A stretch of 64,000 nt of DNA, from contig CAWAAT010000007.1 in assembly GCA_963780175.1 (NCBI GenBank), positions 164,042 to 228,041 on the forward strand, in the 5' to 3' direction. Source of the DNA: Brooklawnia sp963780175. GTDB taxonomy: Bacteria; Actinomycetota; Actinomycetes; Propionibacteriales; Propionibacteriaceae. Position 1 is the first letter of the stretch. Each line of letters starts with the position of its first letter. A model generated the notes under the pieces. That model was not told the DNA's origin, did not search any database, and saw nothing but the letters and a program-made list of their open reading frames with translations. Shown here piece after piece: positions 7,850 through 15,853 of the stretch. A program made the translations under genes and the position numbers.

Positions 7850-8770
7850 ATGACCATCCGCTTCAGCCCCTTGGTGAAGGACGCCCTCGATCATGGCTAC
7901 CCGATCGTAGCCCTGGAGACCGGAATCATCACACACGCGCTCCCGCGTCCGCTCAACCTTGAGACGGCGCTCGCCGTCCAGGGACAGCTGACGGCCGCCG
8001 GCATCGTCCCTGCGTCGATCGGAGTGGTCGATGGTGACGCGGTCATCGGCCTCAGCGACGCCGAACTGGAAATGCTGGCGAATGACACCTCGGCGTCCCG
8101 GGTATCCATCAGAGATCTGCCCATAGCCGAGGCGAAGCGCCTGAACGGTGGCGTCGCGCTCGCCGGCGCCGTCCATCTAGCCCACCGGGCCGGGATCAAG
8201 GTTGTCGCAACAACCGGCCTTGGCGGGGTGCACCGCATCCACCAGGCAGGCACGGCCCTGCAGGAATCCAGCGACTTGACAGCCCTGGCCTCGCACCCCA
8301 TCGTGTTGGTCGCCTCCGGAGTGCGCCCCATGCTGGACGTGGCCGCCACCCTGGAACGACTGGAGACGTTGAGCGTCCCGGTGCTGGGCTACCGCACGGG
8401 CGAATTCCCGGGCTTCTACGTCGCAAGTAGCGGCCTGCCGGTGGATCACCGGGTCGAGGACTCCTCCGAGATCGCCGCCATTGCCGCCGCCCGTGACGAG
8501 CTGGGGTTGACCCAGGCGTTGTTGATCGCCAATCCGATCCAGTCCGAGCTCCAACTCTCCGACTACGACAGGCGTGTGGCGGAGGCGTCCTCGATCGCAG
8601 CCCGCTTCGGAGTCGACGGCGAGGACGACACCCAGGTTCTGCTGATGAGCCTTGAGGAAGCAGCCGGTGCAGAGGCGTGGCGGGTCAACACCGAGATCTA
8701 CCGCCGCAACGTCGCACTCGCGGCCCAGATCGCGCGCCAGTTGGCCACCACGCCCCGATACACCGACTGA
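7850..8770 (+). CDS. psuG: Pseudouridine-5'-phosphate glycosidase
   Basis: PsuG cleaves pseudouridine 5'-phosphate into uracil and ribose 5-phosphate during recycling of modified RNA. The 306-residue protein matches the IndA/PsuG family: VALETGIITHALPRPLNLETA, IGVVDGDAVIGL, the metal-site region TGLGGVHRIH, and NPIQSELQLSDYDRRV near the C-terminus. A GGAGGAATC site precedes the ATG. The usual partner, a PfkB-type pseudouridine kinase, is not adjacent. It is transcribed away from tRNA-Thr. Confidence 0.93.
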   Translation: MTIRFSPLVKDALDHGYPIVALETGIITHALPRPLNLETALAVQGQLTAAGIVPASIGVVDGDAVIGLSDAELEMLANDTSASRVSIRDLPIAEAKRLNGGVALAGAVHLAHRAGIKVVATTGLGGVHRIHQAGTALQESSDLTALASHPIVLVASGVRPMLDVAATLERLETLSVPVLGYRTGEFPGFYVASSGLPVDHRVEDSSEIAAIAAARDELGLTQALLIANPIQSELQLSDYDRRVAEASSIAARFGVDGEDDTQVLLMSLEEAAGAEAWRVNTEIYRRNVALAAQIARQLATTPRYTD

Positions 8771-8880
8771 CCTCGACCCCAACTTCGGCCAGGGCATCGA
8801 CGACCGTGGCCAAGCCTGACACGGGCACGCCGCACTCGACACGGGCAAGCTGCCGCGACGTCCAGTGAGTGCGCGGCCGC

Positions 8881-8918
8881 CACAAAACAACAAGTCCCCG
8901 GCCTGCGGTCCGGGGACT
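8881..8918 (-). terminator. Terminator after tRNA-Tyr
   Basis: A 9-base perfect stem (AGTCCCCGG at 8893-8901 with its complement at 8910-8918) is followed on the minus strand by TTGTTGTTTTG. It lies a few bases beyond the tRNA-Tyr 3' end. The 110 bases between it and the psuG stop show no gene. Confidence 0.75.
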
Positions 8919-8920
8919 GA

Positions 8921-9005
8921 TGGTGGCAGGTGATGGATTCGAACCATCGTAGGCTGTGCCGACGGTTTTACAGACCGCTCCCTTTGGCCACTCGGGCAAC
9001 CTGCC
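8921..9005 (-). tRNA. tRNA-Tyr (GTA anticodon)
   Basis: Class II tRNA on the minus strand: acceptor GGCAGGT/ACCTGCC, anticodon loop CTGTAAA in stem GCGGT/ACCGT, a long variable arm (CGGCACAGCCTACG region), and T-arm GATGGTTCGAATCCATC. The 3' CCA is encoded. The anticodon GTA reads UAC/UAU. Confidence 0.96.
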
Positions 9006-9107
9006 GTTGCTGGTGTCCAGCGAGGCATGACGTTAGCAGAAGCATCGGGCACCTGGGAAATCCGCTCGCATCACGGTCCGCCACCAGAGGGCTGGCAGGA
9101 TGGGTGC

Positions 9108-9599
9108 ATGGCATCCGACAGTTCCTTCGACATCGTCAGCAAGGTCGACCGGCAAGAGGTTGACAACGCGCTCAACCAGGCCGCCAGGGAGGTTGGCCAA
9201 CGCTTCGACTTCAAGGGCACCGACTCCTCGATCAAGTGGTCCGGCGACGAGATCGCCATGGTCTCGAGCGGCGAGGAGCGGGTGAAGGCCATCTGGGATG
9301 TGTTCCAGTCCAAGCTGGTCAGACGCAACATCGACCTCAAGTCGGTTCAGGCCACCGACCCGAAGCTCTCCGGCAAGACGTGGCACATGACGGCGAGCAT
9401 GCAGAACGGCATCTCGCAGGAGAACGCGAAGAAGATCTCCAAACTGATCCGCGACGAGGGGCCGAAGGGAGCCAAGGCCCTGATCCAGGGCGACGAGCTC
9501 CGGGTGAGCTCGAAGTCCCGGGACGATCTGCAGACCGTCCAGCGCCTCATCAAAGAGGCCGATTACGACTTCGCGGTTCAGTTCGTCAATTACCGCTGA
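9108..9599 (+). CDS. YajQ-family nucleotide-binding protein
   Basis: A 163-residue protein with the YajQ/UPF0234 pattern: SSFDIVSKVDRQEVDNALNQ, RFDFKGTDSSIKWSGDEI, and the end VQRLIKEADYDFAVQFVNYR. Family members bind nucleotides, and some Xanthomonas members bind cyclic di-GMP; the role in actinobacteria is unclear. The ATG at 9108 gives the family start; an in-frame codon at 9027 would add an unrelated extension. The stop overlaps the end of the convergent ABC1 gene by 10 bases. Confidence 0.93.
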   Translation: MASDSSFDIVSKVDRQEVDNALNQAAREVGQRFDFKGTDSSIKWSGDEIAMVSSGEERVKAIWDVFQSKLVRRNIDLKSVQATDPKLSGKTWHMTASMQNGISQENAKKISKLIRDEGPKGAKALIQGDELRVSSKSRDDLQTVQRLIKEADYDFAVQFVNYR

Positions 9600-11572
9600 G
9601 GCCAGTCGGGGGCACGCCGACCGTAGACCATCGCCACCGACCGAAGGGCCAGCACGAACCCACTGAAGCCCAAAAGGTAGCCGAGAAGGTCGTGCACCCG
9701 GTAGCCGACGAGCATCGGACCCGTCTCAGAGGTGAGCAGCAGAACCGCCCCGAGGACCGCGAAGCCCGCGAGCACCGCGACGACCACCTGGTTGGCCAGT
9801 CCGGTGAAAAATGCCTGGTCGTCGGGGTGCGAGACGATCCGTACATTGGTGGTGAAACTACCGGTCGCCAAATCGTCGGAGATCCGGTTGAGGCGGCGCG
9901 GCAGGTGCGTGAGCAACGGCACCAAACGGATGGCCTCATTCGCCGCCTGCCTTCGCACTCCCTCGGGTGAGAGGTCGCCGACCACGCCACGGGCCAGGTC
10001 GCGGGCATTGCCGATGAGGTCGAGCTCGGGATTGATCAGCTTCAGGGTGCCCTCCAGCGAGCCTAGTGACCGCATGGCCATGGCGATGCTGCGCGGCACG
10101 CTCATACCCTGTTCGAGGACGACCTTCATGACCTGCTGGAAGAACGCGAGGCTACCTCCGGTCGAGGCGCCGCGCAACCGCGTGATCAGGGAGCCGAGGC
10201 TGCGCTGCAAGGCGCGCTGATCGACCTTGTCGCCGTGGTCGAGCAACTCCAGAAGCGCGTCAGTCGCCAACGCCGGGTCGTCGGCGTCCACCGCCCACAG
10301 CAGCAAGCCCAGGTTGCGGCGCGCCGAAGCGTCCAGTCGCCCGACCGAGCCGAAGTCGAGCAGCCCCACCGAACCATCGGGCCAGATCAGCACGTTGCCG
10401 GCGTGCAGGTCTGCGTGGAAGATGCCCCGATCGAGGATTTGTCCCACGACTGCCCGCAGCAACTTCTCGGCGGACGCCCGCCGGACCTCCGGGTCGAGTG
10501 CGGCGATGAGCCCACCGGCCCGCGAGACAGGTTGGCCGTCAAACGGCTCCATCACGATGACCTTGCTGGTACACAACCCGGCATGAACCTGAGGCACGCG
10601 CAGGCCCCCGGCAACCAGCGCCGGACGCAGGGCAGCCATGTTGTCGACCTCGACCAGGTAGTCGAGTTCCTCACGAACCGACTCGGCGAAGCCATTGGCG
10701 ATCTCGAGGACCCCGAGGTCTCGCGCCCATTCGGCATTGCGGGCGAGGGTTCGGGCCAGCCGGTTGAGAATCTGGAGGTCGAGCTGGGTCTGCTCGACGG
10801 CTCCAGCGCGCTGCACCTTGACCACCACGGGCACCGCGCCGTCGAGTACGGCGGCGTGCACCTGAGCGACCGATGCGGAGGCGAGCGGCTCCGCCGTGAC
10901 AGCCAGCCGATCGAACTGGGAACCGAGTTCTGCCAGCATCACCGGCCTGATCCGCTCGAAGTCCTGCGGTTCGGCCTGCGTGGTCAGCTTCGAGAACTGC
11001 TCGATGTAATCGGATGGCAGCAGGTCGCCACGGGTCGACAACATCTGCCCCAGCTTGACGAAGGTGATCCCGGCGTCCTCCATCGCGCGGCGCACTGCCT
11101 CAGCGGTCGAGGGCCCGGCGTTGCGCACGCCCCTCAGCGGGGCGTTCAGCCCGTACCTCGCCAGGATGCTCAGGATGCGCAGGTAGCGACCGGTGCGGCG
11201 CAATCGAGGGCGCCACCCCGTGAGGAGCACACGAAGCGGCGGGGCCGACCCGGTGGGAATGACGACCTCGAGCACCATGAGAGAGAGAAGGCCCAGGGCG
11301 AAGGCCCCCAGCGCCATCGCGATCCCGAGCACGGTCAGGGTGACAAGGGTGCTGCTCGAGGGCTCACTCGTACTGGGAACCGCGCCGAGCAGCGGTGCGA
11401 GCGAGCCCACCGCCAGGAATACGGCCATGCTCACCAGGAGCGCGCGGATCGTCGAGACCTTGATGCCCAGCACCCGTCGACTCGTCCGGGCCACCAGCAG
11501 GGTGACCACTACCAACATGACCAGGGTGTATGCCAGCGCTGCGCCCCGGCCAAGTGCGTCCCACACTCCCAT
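9590..11572 (-). CDS. ABC1/UbiB-family atypical kinase-like membrane protein
   Basis: The 660-residue protein has an N-terminal membrane region (spans near residues 12-30, 44-65 and 77-105), then the ABC1 core: KxGQ motif FVKLGQMLSTRGDLLPSDYI, the Ala-rich loop ASASVAQVHAA, the lysine strand VPVVVKVQR, the catalytic loop FHADLHAGNVL and the metal motif LLDFGSVG. Two spans close the C-terminus. Family members act as ATPases in quinone or lipid metabolism (UbiB, Coq8, AarF). That fits a quinone-rich window, but no direct link is shown. The start lies one base after the S4-domain gene. Confidence 0.9.
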   Translation of the reverse strand: MGVWDALGRGAALAYTLVMLVVVTLLVARTSRRVLGIKVSTIRALLVSMAVFLAVGSLAPLLGAVPSTSEPSSSTLVTLTVLGIAMALGAFALGLLSLMVLEVVIPTGSAPPLRVLLTGWRPRLRRTGRYLRILSILARYGLNAPLRGVRNAGPSTAEAVRRAMEDAGITFVKLGQMLSTRGDLLPSDYIEQFSKLTTQAEPQDFERIRPVMLAELGSQFDRLAVTAEPLASASVAQVHAAVLDGAVPVVVKVQRAGAVEQTQLDLQILNRLARTLARNAEWARDLGVLEIANGFAESVREELDYLVEVDNMAALRPALVAGGLRVPQVHAGLCTSKVIVMEPFDGQPVSRAGGLIAALDPEVRRASAEKLLRAVVGQILDRGIFHADLHAGNVLIWPDGSVGLLDFGSVGRLDASARRNLGLLLWAVDADDPALATDALLELLDHGDKVDQRALQRSLGSLITRLRGASTGGSLAFFQQVMKVVLEQGMSVPRSIAMAMRSLGSLEGTLKLINPELDLIGNARDLARGVVGDLSPEGVRRQAANEAIRLVPLLTHLPRRLNRISDDLATGSFTTNVRIVSHPDDQAFFTGLANQVVVAVLAGFAVLGAVLLLTSETGPMLVGYRVHDLLGYLLGFSGFVLALRSVAMVYGRRAPDWPQR

Positions 11573-11573
11573 G

Positions 11574-11795
11574 TCAGCCCACGCGAAGGGATCGCTCGAA
11601 GGCCTCGGTGATGACCGTCACAACCTCACCACCGTGCAACTGGCGGCCCCGTTGGGTTTCCACCTGACCGTCCACCTCGACGTCACCAGCGGAGATGAGC
11701 TCCCTTGCGTGCGCCCCCGACTCGGCCAGCCCGGCGTACTTGACGAACTGGCCCAACCGGATCATGCCTGTGACCTCCACGGTCTCGATGTCCAT
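11574..11795 (-). CDS. S4-domain RNA-binding protein
   Basis: A 73-residue protein made almost entirely of an S4 fold: MIRLGQFVKYAGLAESGAHARELISAGDVEVDGQVETQRG is the typical loop-helix pattern (positions about 12-50). It resembles the small stand-alone YbcJ/YaaA-type S4 proteins, which bind structured RNA. The ATG at 11795 is preferred over an upstream codon at 11813 because it gives the family start. It is immediately followed by the ABC1 gene, with one base between them. Confidence 0.85.
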   Translation of the reverse strand: MDIETVEVTGMIRLGQFVKYAGLAESGAHARELISAGDVEVDGQVETQRGRQLHGGEVVTVITEAFERSLRVG

Positions 11796-11823
11796 GAGCC
11801 GATACTGGCACACCGCATCCGCT

Positions 11824-12270
11824 TCAGTTCGTCCCCAGGTGCTCCGGCAGGACGATCAGCAGCGTCCCGATGACAAGCAGCAGACCCGAGGCGACCAGCC
11901 AAGCCGCCATCAGTGGGTCAGCCGGGCGAATGACCGTCGAGGAGAAGGCTGCCCAGCCTGCCACCAGACCGAGCACGGGTAGCAGGAGCAGGCATAGCGC
12001 GCCTGCGCGCACTCGACCCGAGTCACGCAGCACCGAGCCCATGCAGGCTCCCCAACCGATGACCGAGGCGAGGGCCGCAAAGCCGACCAGCCAGATGCCG
12101 AACTGCTCGAGACCCCGCCGGTGCGGTTCGGCCATGGACGCGTTGAGCACTTGCCAGCCGGCAATCGCCAGTAATGCCGCTGTCCACCACGCTGCCACGG
12201 CGATCACAGCAGGGCTGCTGCGGAGGCCCTTGTTCTCGGTGTGACGGTCGGGTCGACGTCGGGCGCTCAC
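11824..12270 (-). CDS. Small integral membrane protein, unknown function
   Basis: The 148-residue product is not recognised. It has a short basic N-terminus (SARRRPDRHTENKG) and four hydrophobic segments at roughly residues 18-40, 57-80, 87-110 and 117-140, the last ending IVLPEHLGTN. The GTG at 12270 is the likely start, because upstream in-frame codons fall inside the divergent exonuclease III gene. It is the first gene of a minus-strand group with the S4 and ABC1 genes. Confidence 0.65.
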   Translation of the reverse strand: MSARRRPDRHTENKGLRSSPAVIAVAAWWTAALLAIAGWQVLNASMAEPHRRGLEQFGIWLVGFAALASVIGWGACMGSVLRDSGRVRAGALCLLLLPVLGLVAGWAAFSSTVIRPADPLMAAWLVASGLLLVIGTLLIVLPEHLGTN

Positions 12271-12310
12271 GCAGTGCAGCCTACCCGCGAGCACCGGTAA
12301 GTTGTCCGTC

Positions 12311-13234
12311 ATGCTGATCGCCACCCACAACGTGAACGGCATCCGGGCTGCCCACCGGCGAGGGCTTGCCGACTGGCTCGAGGATCGCGCCTGCGATGTC
12401 ATCGCCCTGCAGGAGGTGCGCTGTCCCATCGACTCGCTGCCGGACGCCGCCTTCGGCGGCTACCACGCGTCCTACGATCCCGGCACACTGGCCGGACGCA
12501 ACGGGGTGGCGATTCTGACTCGCGAGGCCCCCTTGGCCATCCGCAGTTGGGGGATGCACGCCGTCGTCTCGTCCCCGGGGGACACGCCGGTCCCGGCCCC
12601 CCACGAAATGCCTCACAAGCTGGCGCGCGAGTTGCGCAGTTTCGGTTCGGAGGGCCGCTACATCGAGGTCGACCTGACTGAGGCACCGATCACCGTGGCC
12701 AGCGTGTACGTGCCCAAGGGGGACTCCCCGGTGGCCGGGCGCGAGGGTACGTCCTCGGCCGCCGCGTTCGCCCGCCATGAGCGGAAGATGGCGTTTCTGG
12801 CGGGTTTCGCCCGTGAGCTGACCTGGGCGCGGCGAGCCGCTACGGCTCGTGGACGTGAGTACCTGGTCATGGGCGATTTCAACATCGCCCACACTCCGCG
12901 TGACCTGCGCAACTGGCATACGAACCAGACCACAGCCGGATTCCTGCCGGTCGAGCGCGACTGGTTCACAACCATCGTCTCGCCCCGCACGCTGGTGGAC
13001 GTGGTGCGCAGCCTGCACCCCGAGCAGGACGGGCCGTATTCCTGGTGGAGTTGGCGCGGAAAGGCGTTCGACTCGGACGCCGGCTGGCGAATCGACTACC
13101 ACCTGGCCACTCCTGGACTGGCCCGCCGGGCGGTGACGGCCGGCACGGACAAGGAGGCCTCCTACGAGGGCCGCATCAGCGATCACGCCCCGGTGCTGGT
13201 CGACTACCACCTAACCGGACTGCGGAACACCTGA
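12311..13234 (+). CDS. xthA: Exodeoxyribonuclease III
   Basis: XthA is the AP endonuclease and 3'-exonuclease of base-excision repair. The 307-residue protein shows LIATHNVNGIRAA (active-site Asn), CDVIALQEVRC (metal Glu), IEVDLTEAPITVASVYVPKGDS, YLVMGDFNIAH (catalytic Asp/Asn) and the C-terminal catalytic motif RISDHAPVLVDY. The ATG at 12311 has GGTAAG nine bases upstream; a TTG at 12302 is less likely. A roughly 20-residue insertion after the WGMHAVV block is longer than in E. coli XthA. The end overlaps the convergent gene by 24 bases. Confidence 0.93.
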   Translation: MLIATHNVNGIRAAHRRGLADWLEDRACDVIALQEVRCPIDSLPDAAFGGYHASYDPGTLAGRNGVAILTREAPLAIRSWGMHAVVSSPGDTPVPAPHEMPHKLARELRSFGSEGRYIEVDLTEAPITVASVYVPKGDSPVAGREGTSSAAAFARHERKMAFLAGFARELTWARRAATARGREYLVMGDFNIAHTPRDLRNWHTNQTTAGFLPVERDWFTTIVSPRTLVDVVRSLHPEQDGPYSWWSWRGKAFDSDAGWRIDYHLATPGLARRAVTAGTDKEASYEGRISDHAPVLVDYHLTGLRNT

Positions 13235-14161
13235 GAACAACGCTTCCACCTCGGCCGGTGTCACGTCCTCCAGTCGAGCATGTCGCCAGCGCGGCCGGAA
13301 GTCCCGGTCGACGAGCTTGGCCCTGACACCCTCCACGAAGTCGGCCGGCCGGCTCATGAAGGCGCGGCCGAGAACCCGGTCCTGGCTGAGCACGGCGGAC
13401 ACGTCCGGCAGCTCGCGGGCCCGGCGAACGGCGCGCAGCGCCACCGCCACCGACAGCGGGCTGCGCGTCCTGATGACTGCGGCCGAGGACCGGGCGTCCG
13501 GGTGCGGATGGCTCTCCAGGGCGGTGACGATGTCGACTGCCTCCTGATGGTCGTAGCATTCGTCGATCCACCCGGCTCCGGCCAGGTAGGAAGCGCCCGG
13601 GTCTACGCCCGGGCATTCGTCGAGCAGTCCGGCCCACAACGCTGAGGCTCCGTCGATGGTCTCGCCGGTCATCGCGAGGTGCTCACCGACCCGGCCGGGG
13701 GCCGCCGACAGCTCGAAGCACACCCCCACGTCGGGCCACAGCCCGATGGCAACCTCGGGCATCGCCCAGCGAGTCCCCGGTTCTCCGACGCGGTGTGTCG
13801 CGTGCATCCCCAGACCCAACCCGCCGCCCATCGAGATGCCCACGAGGTGAGCAGTCACCGGTTTCGGGTACGTCGCGATGAGCTCGTTCAGCTCGTACTC
13901 GGCGTCCAGGAAATCCAGGGCCTCGTCGTTGTGTCCGGCCACCAGAGCATCCCGCAAAATGCGCAGGTCCGCACCTGCGCAGAAACCGCGTTGCCCGGCA
14001 CCTCGCAACTCGACGCGTCCGATGTGCCAGTCCAGATCCCATTCGCGGAGTTGGCCGCCCAACTGCTCGATCATCGACCTGGTCAGGGCGTTGATGCGTG
14101 CCGGTCTATTCAGGGTGAGCAAACCCACCCCCTCGTGAACGTCGACGAGCACGTCGTTCAT
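13211..14161 (-). CDS. Enoyl-CoA hydratase/isomerase family protein (3-hydroxyisobutyryl-CoA hydrolase-like)
   Basis: A 316-residue crotonase-fold protein. The N-terminal half has VGLLTLNRPARINALTRSMI, GFCAGADLRIL, and the oxyanion-hole region AHLVGISMGGGLGLGMHATH. The C-terminal part (MPEVAIGLWPDVGVCFELSAAPGRVGEHLAMTG, then VRAKLVDRDFRPRWRH) resembles the ECH_2 subfamily, which includes 3-hydroxyisobutyryl-CoA hydrolase of valine breakdown. Substrate assignment is uncertain. Its start overlaps the stop of the upstream mannosyltransferase by four bases (ATGA), although the two functions look unrelated. Confidence 0.82.
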   Translation of the reverse strand: MNDVLVDVHEGVGLLTLNRPARINALTRSMIEQLGGQLREWDLDWHIGRVELRGAGQRGFCAGADLRILRDALVAGHNDEALDFLDAEYELNELIATYPKPVTAHLVGISMGGGLGLGMHATHRVGEPGTRWAMPEVAIGLWPDVGVCFELSAAPGRVGEHLAMTGETIDGASALWAGLLDECPGVDPGASYLAGAGWIDECYDHQEAVDIVTALESHPHPDARSSAAVIRTRSPLSVAVALRAVRRARELPDVSAVLSQDRVLGRAFMSRPADFVEGVRAKLVDRDFRPRWRHARLEDVTPAEVEALFSGVPQSG

Positions 14162-15699
14162 GAGCGTCTCCTAGGTCTGGGCAACGTGGGTCCTTGGTGG
14201 GTTCGGGCCAGCCACCAGATACCGCCGGCGGCGGCGAACCCGAGGGCCATGGCGTCATTGCGCCAGGACATGTTGATGCCGTTGTAGCAGAGCAGCACCA
14301 CGGTCGTCCACACCGCCGCATTCATCACCTTCTCCGGCAGCCGGGCCAGCGGCAGCAGCAACCCGCCCCACAAGATGTACCAACTGCGGACCGCCGGTAG
14401 GGCCAGGGCTGCGGTCAGGTATCCCAGTGCCAGGAACCGCATCGGACGAGTCCTGCCGATGGTGAGGGCCATCCAGGCGATGGCCAGGCCGGCCAGCACC
14501 ACGCCAACCGTCCGGGACGCCCGGATGGCCGCCCAGCCCGTGGGATCCAGGTCGAAGAGGTTCAGCACGAGCTGAATCGCCTGCCCCAGGACGGTGAAGG
14601 GGGCGATCGTGATCACCTTGCCGGGCACGTTCACGGCGTTGACCCAGCCGAAACCCAGTCCGGTGGCCAGTGACACCAGGGCGAATGTACCAACCGCAAT
14701 GCCGAAGCTGACCAACACGCGGACGCCGGCGATCCCGACCTCGCGCACCCGCCAGTCGGGCCACGGGCGCACCATCAAGGGCAGAGCATAAGCAGCCATA
14801 ATGGCCGGCTGCTTGATGGCCGCTCCCAACCCAATGAGAACCGCGCCCAACAACCACCACGCGCTGCCCCATCGATGCACATCAAGGGTCAGTCCACCCA
14901 TCCTGAGAGGCTTTCCTGTCGGCAGCGCCGAGACCCACAGCGCTGCCACCACCAGACCCATCATCAGCGAGTCGTTGTGGGCACCACCGATGAAGTCGAT
15001 CACGAGCACCGGGTTCAAGGTGGCGAACCAGGCCGCAAGTGCGGGGTCGGCACCCCGGCGTTGGGCGATCCTGGGAATCAGCAGACCGATCAGGCCGACC
15101 CCGATCACCGCGGGCGCGCGCATGGCCACCGCGGAGATGTAGGGACGGAATCCACACAGGTCGACCACCAGATGCTGCAGTTGAAGGCTGAGCGGCCCGT
15201 ATGGCGCAGGCGTGTCGCGCCACACCCAGGAAACCTGGTCGGCGAACGCCCCCGGCAGGACGGCCGGTCCGGCGTCATAGGGGTTGATGCCGTTGTGCAC
15301 CAGCCATCCCTGGGCCGCATAGCTGTATGCGTCGTGGCTGAAGATCGGCGGGGCGAACAGGAAGGGTGCCCCCCAGATGAGCAGAATCGCCCAGTGCCGC
15401 ACGTGGTGGTAGGCATACTCGTCATCCGGGCTGGAGCCCGGCCGTGGCCGCAGCCTGAACCAGGCATCCAGCAGCAGCAGGAGCCCGGCCATCGTCACCA
15501 CGGTGCCGACCAGCCGGATGGGCCAACCGCTGACCTGGGCGTCCGACAGCATCTGCCACCACAGGGAGTTGCGCGGCAGGTAGGCCGGCGAGAGCGAGCC
15601 CAGGGCGATGAGCACAGTGCCCAGGAAGCCCCGGCGGACGTTCTTGACCCGCCAAGCCTCGACGAGGGCATCCCACTTGGACGCGAGCGCGCCGTTCAC
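14158..15699 (-). CDS. MptB-like polyprenol-phosphate-mannose-dependent mannosyltransferase
   Basis: A GT-C-type membrane glycosyltransferase of 513 residues with a dozen or so hydrophobic spans. The motifs SHDAYSYAAQGWLVHNGINP and GGAHNDSLMMGLVVAALW are characteristic of MptB, which adds alpha-1,6-mannose to lipomannan precursors from polyprenyl-phosphomannose on the outer face of the membrane. The GTG at 15699 is the most sensible start; the open frame continues to 15912 but would run into divergent korA. It is likely cotranscribed with the crotonase gene. Confidence 0.85.
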   Translation of the reverse strand: MNGALASKWDALVEAWRVKNVRRGFLGTVLIALGSLSPAYLPRNSLWWQMLSDAQVSGWPIRLVGTVVTMAGLLLLLDAWFRLRPRPGSSPDDEYAYHHVRHWAILLIWGAPFLFAPPIFSHDAYSYAAQGWLVHNGINPYDAGPAVLPGAFADQVSWVWRDTPAPYGPLSLQLQHLVVDLCGFRPYISAVAMRAPAVIGVGLIGLLIPRIAQRRGADPALAAWFATLNPVLVIDFIGGAHNDSLMMGLVVAALWVSALPTGKPLRMGGLTLDVHRWGSAWWLLGAVLIGLGAAIKQPAIMAAYALPLMVRPWPDWRVREVGIAGVRVLVSFGIAVGTFALVSLATGLGFGWVNAVNVPGKVITIAPFTVLGQAIQLVLNLFDLDPTGWAAIRASRTVGVVLAGLAIAWMALTIGRTRPMRFLALGYLTAALALPAVRSWYILWGGLLLPLARLPEKVMNAAVWTTVVLLCYNGINMSWRNDAMALGFAAAGGIWWLARTHQGPTLPRPRRRS

Positions 15700-15853
15700 G
15701 TGGTCACAGGCCCCTGCGCCGCGACGTCGGCTGGCATGGCATGGCAGACAGCCTATCCCTTGAGCTGATAACACGGTCGCGACGTTGCTCGGCACCACTA
15801 CATTGGGTGCAGCGCCCTGCGATCCGGCCGGGCCGACCATCAGGAGGTTGCCG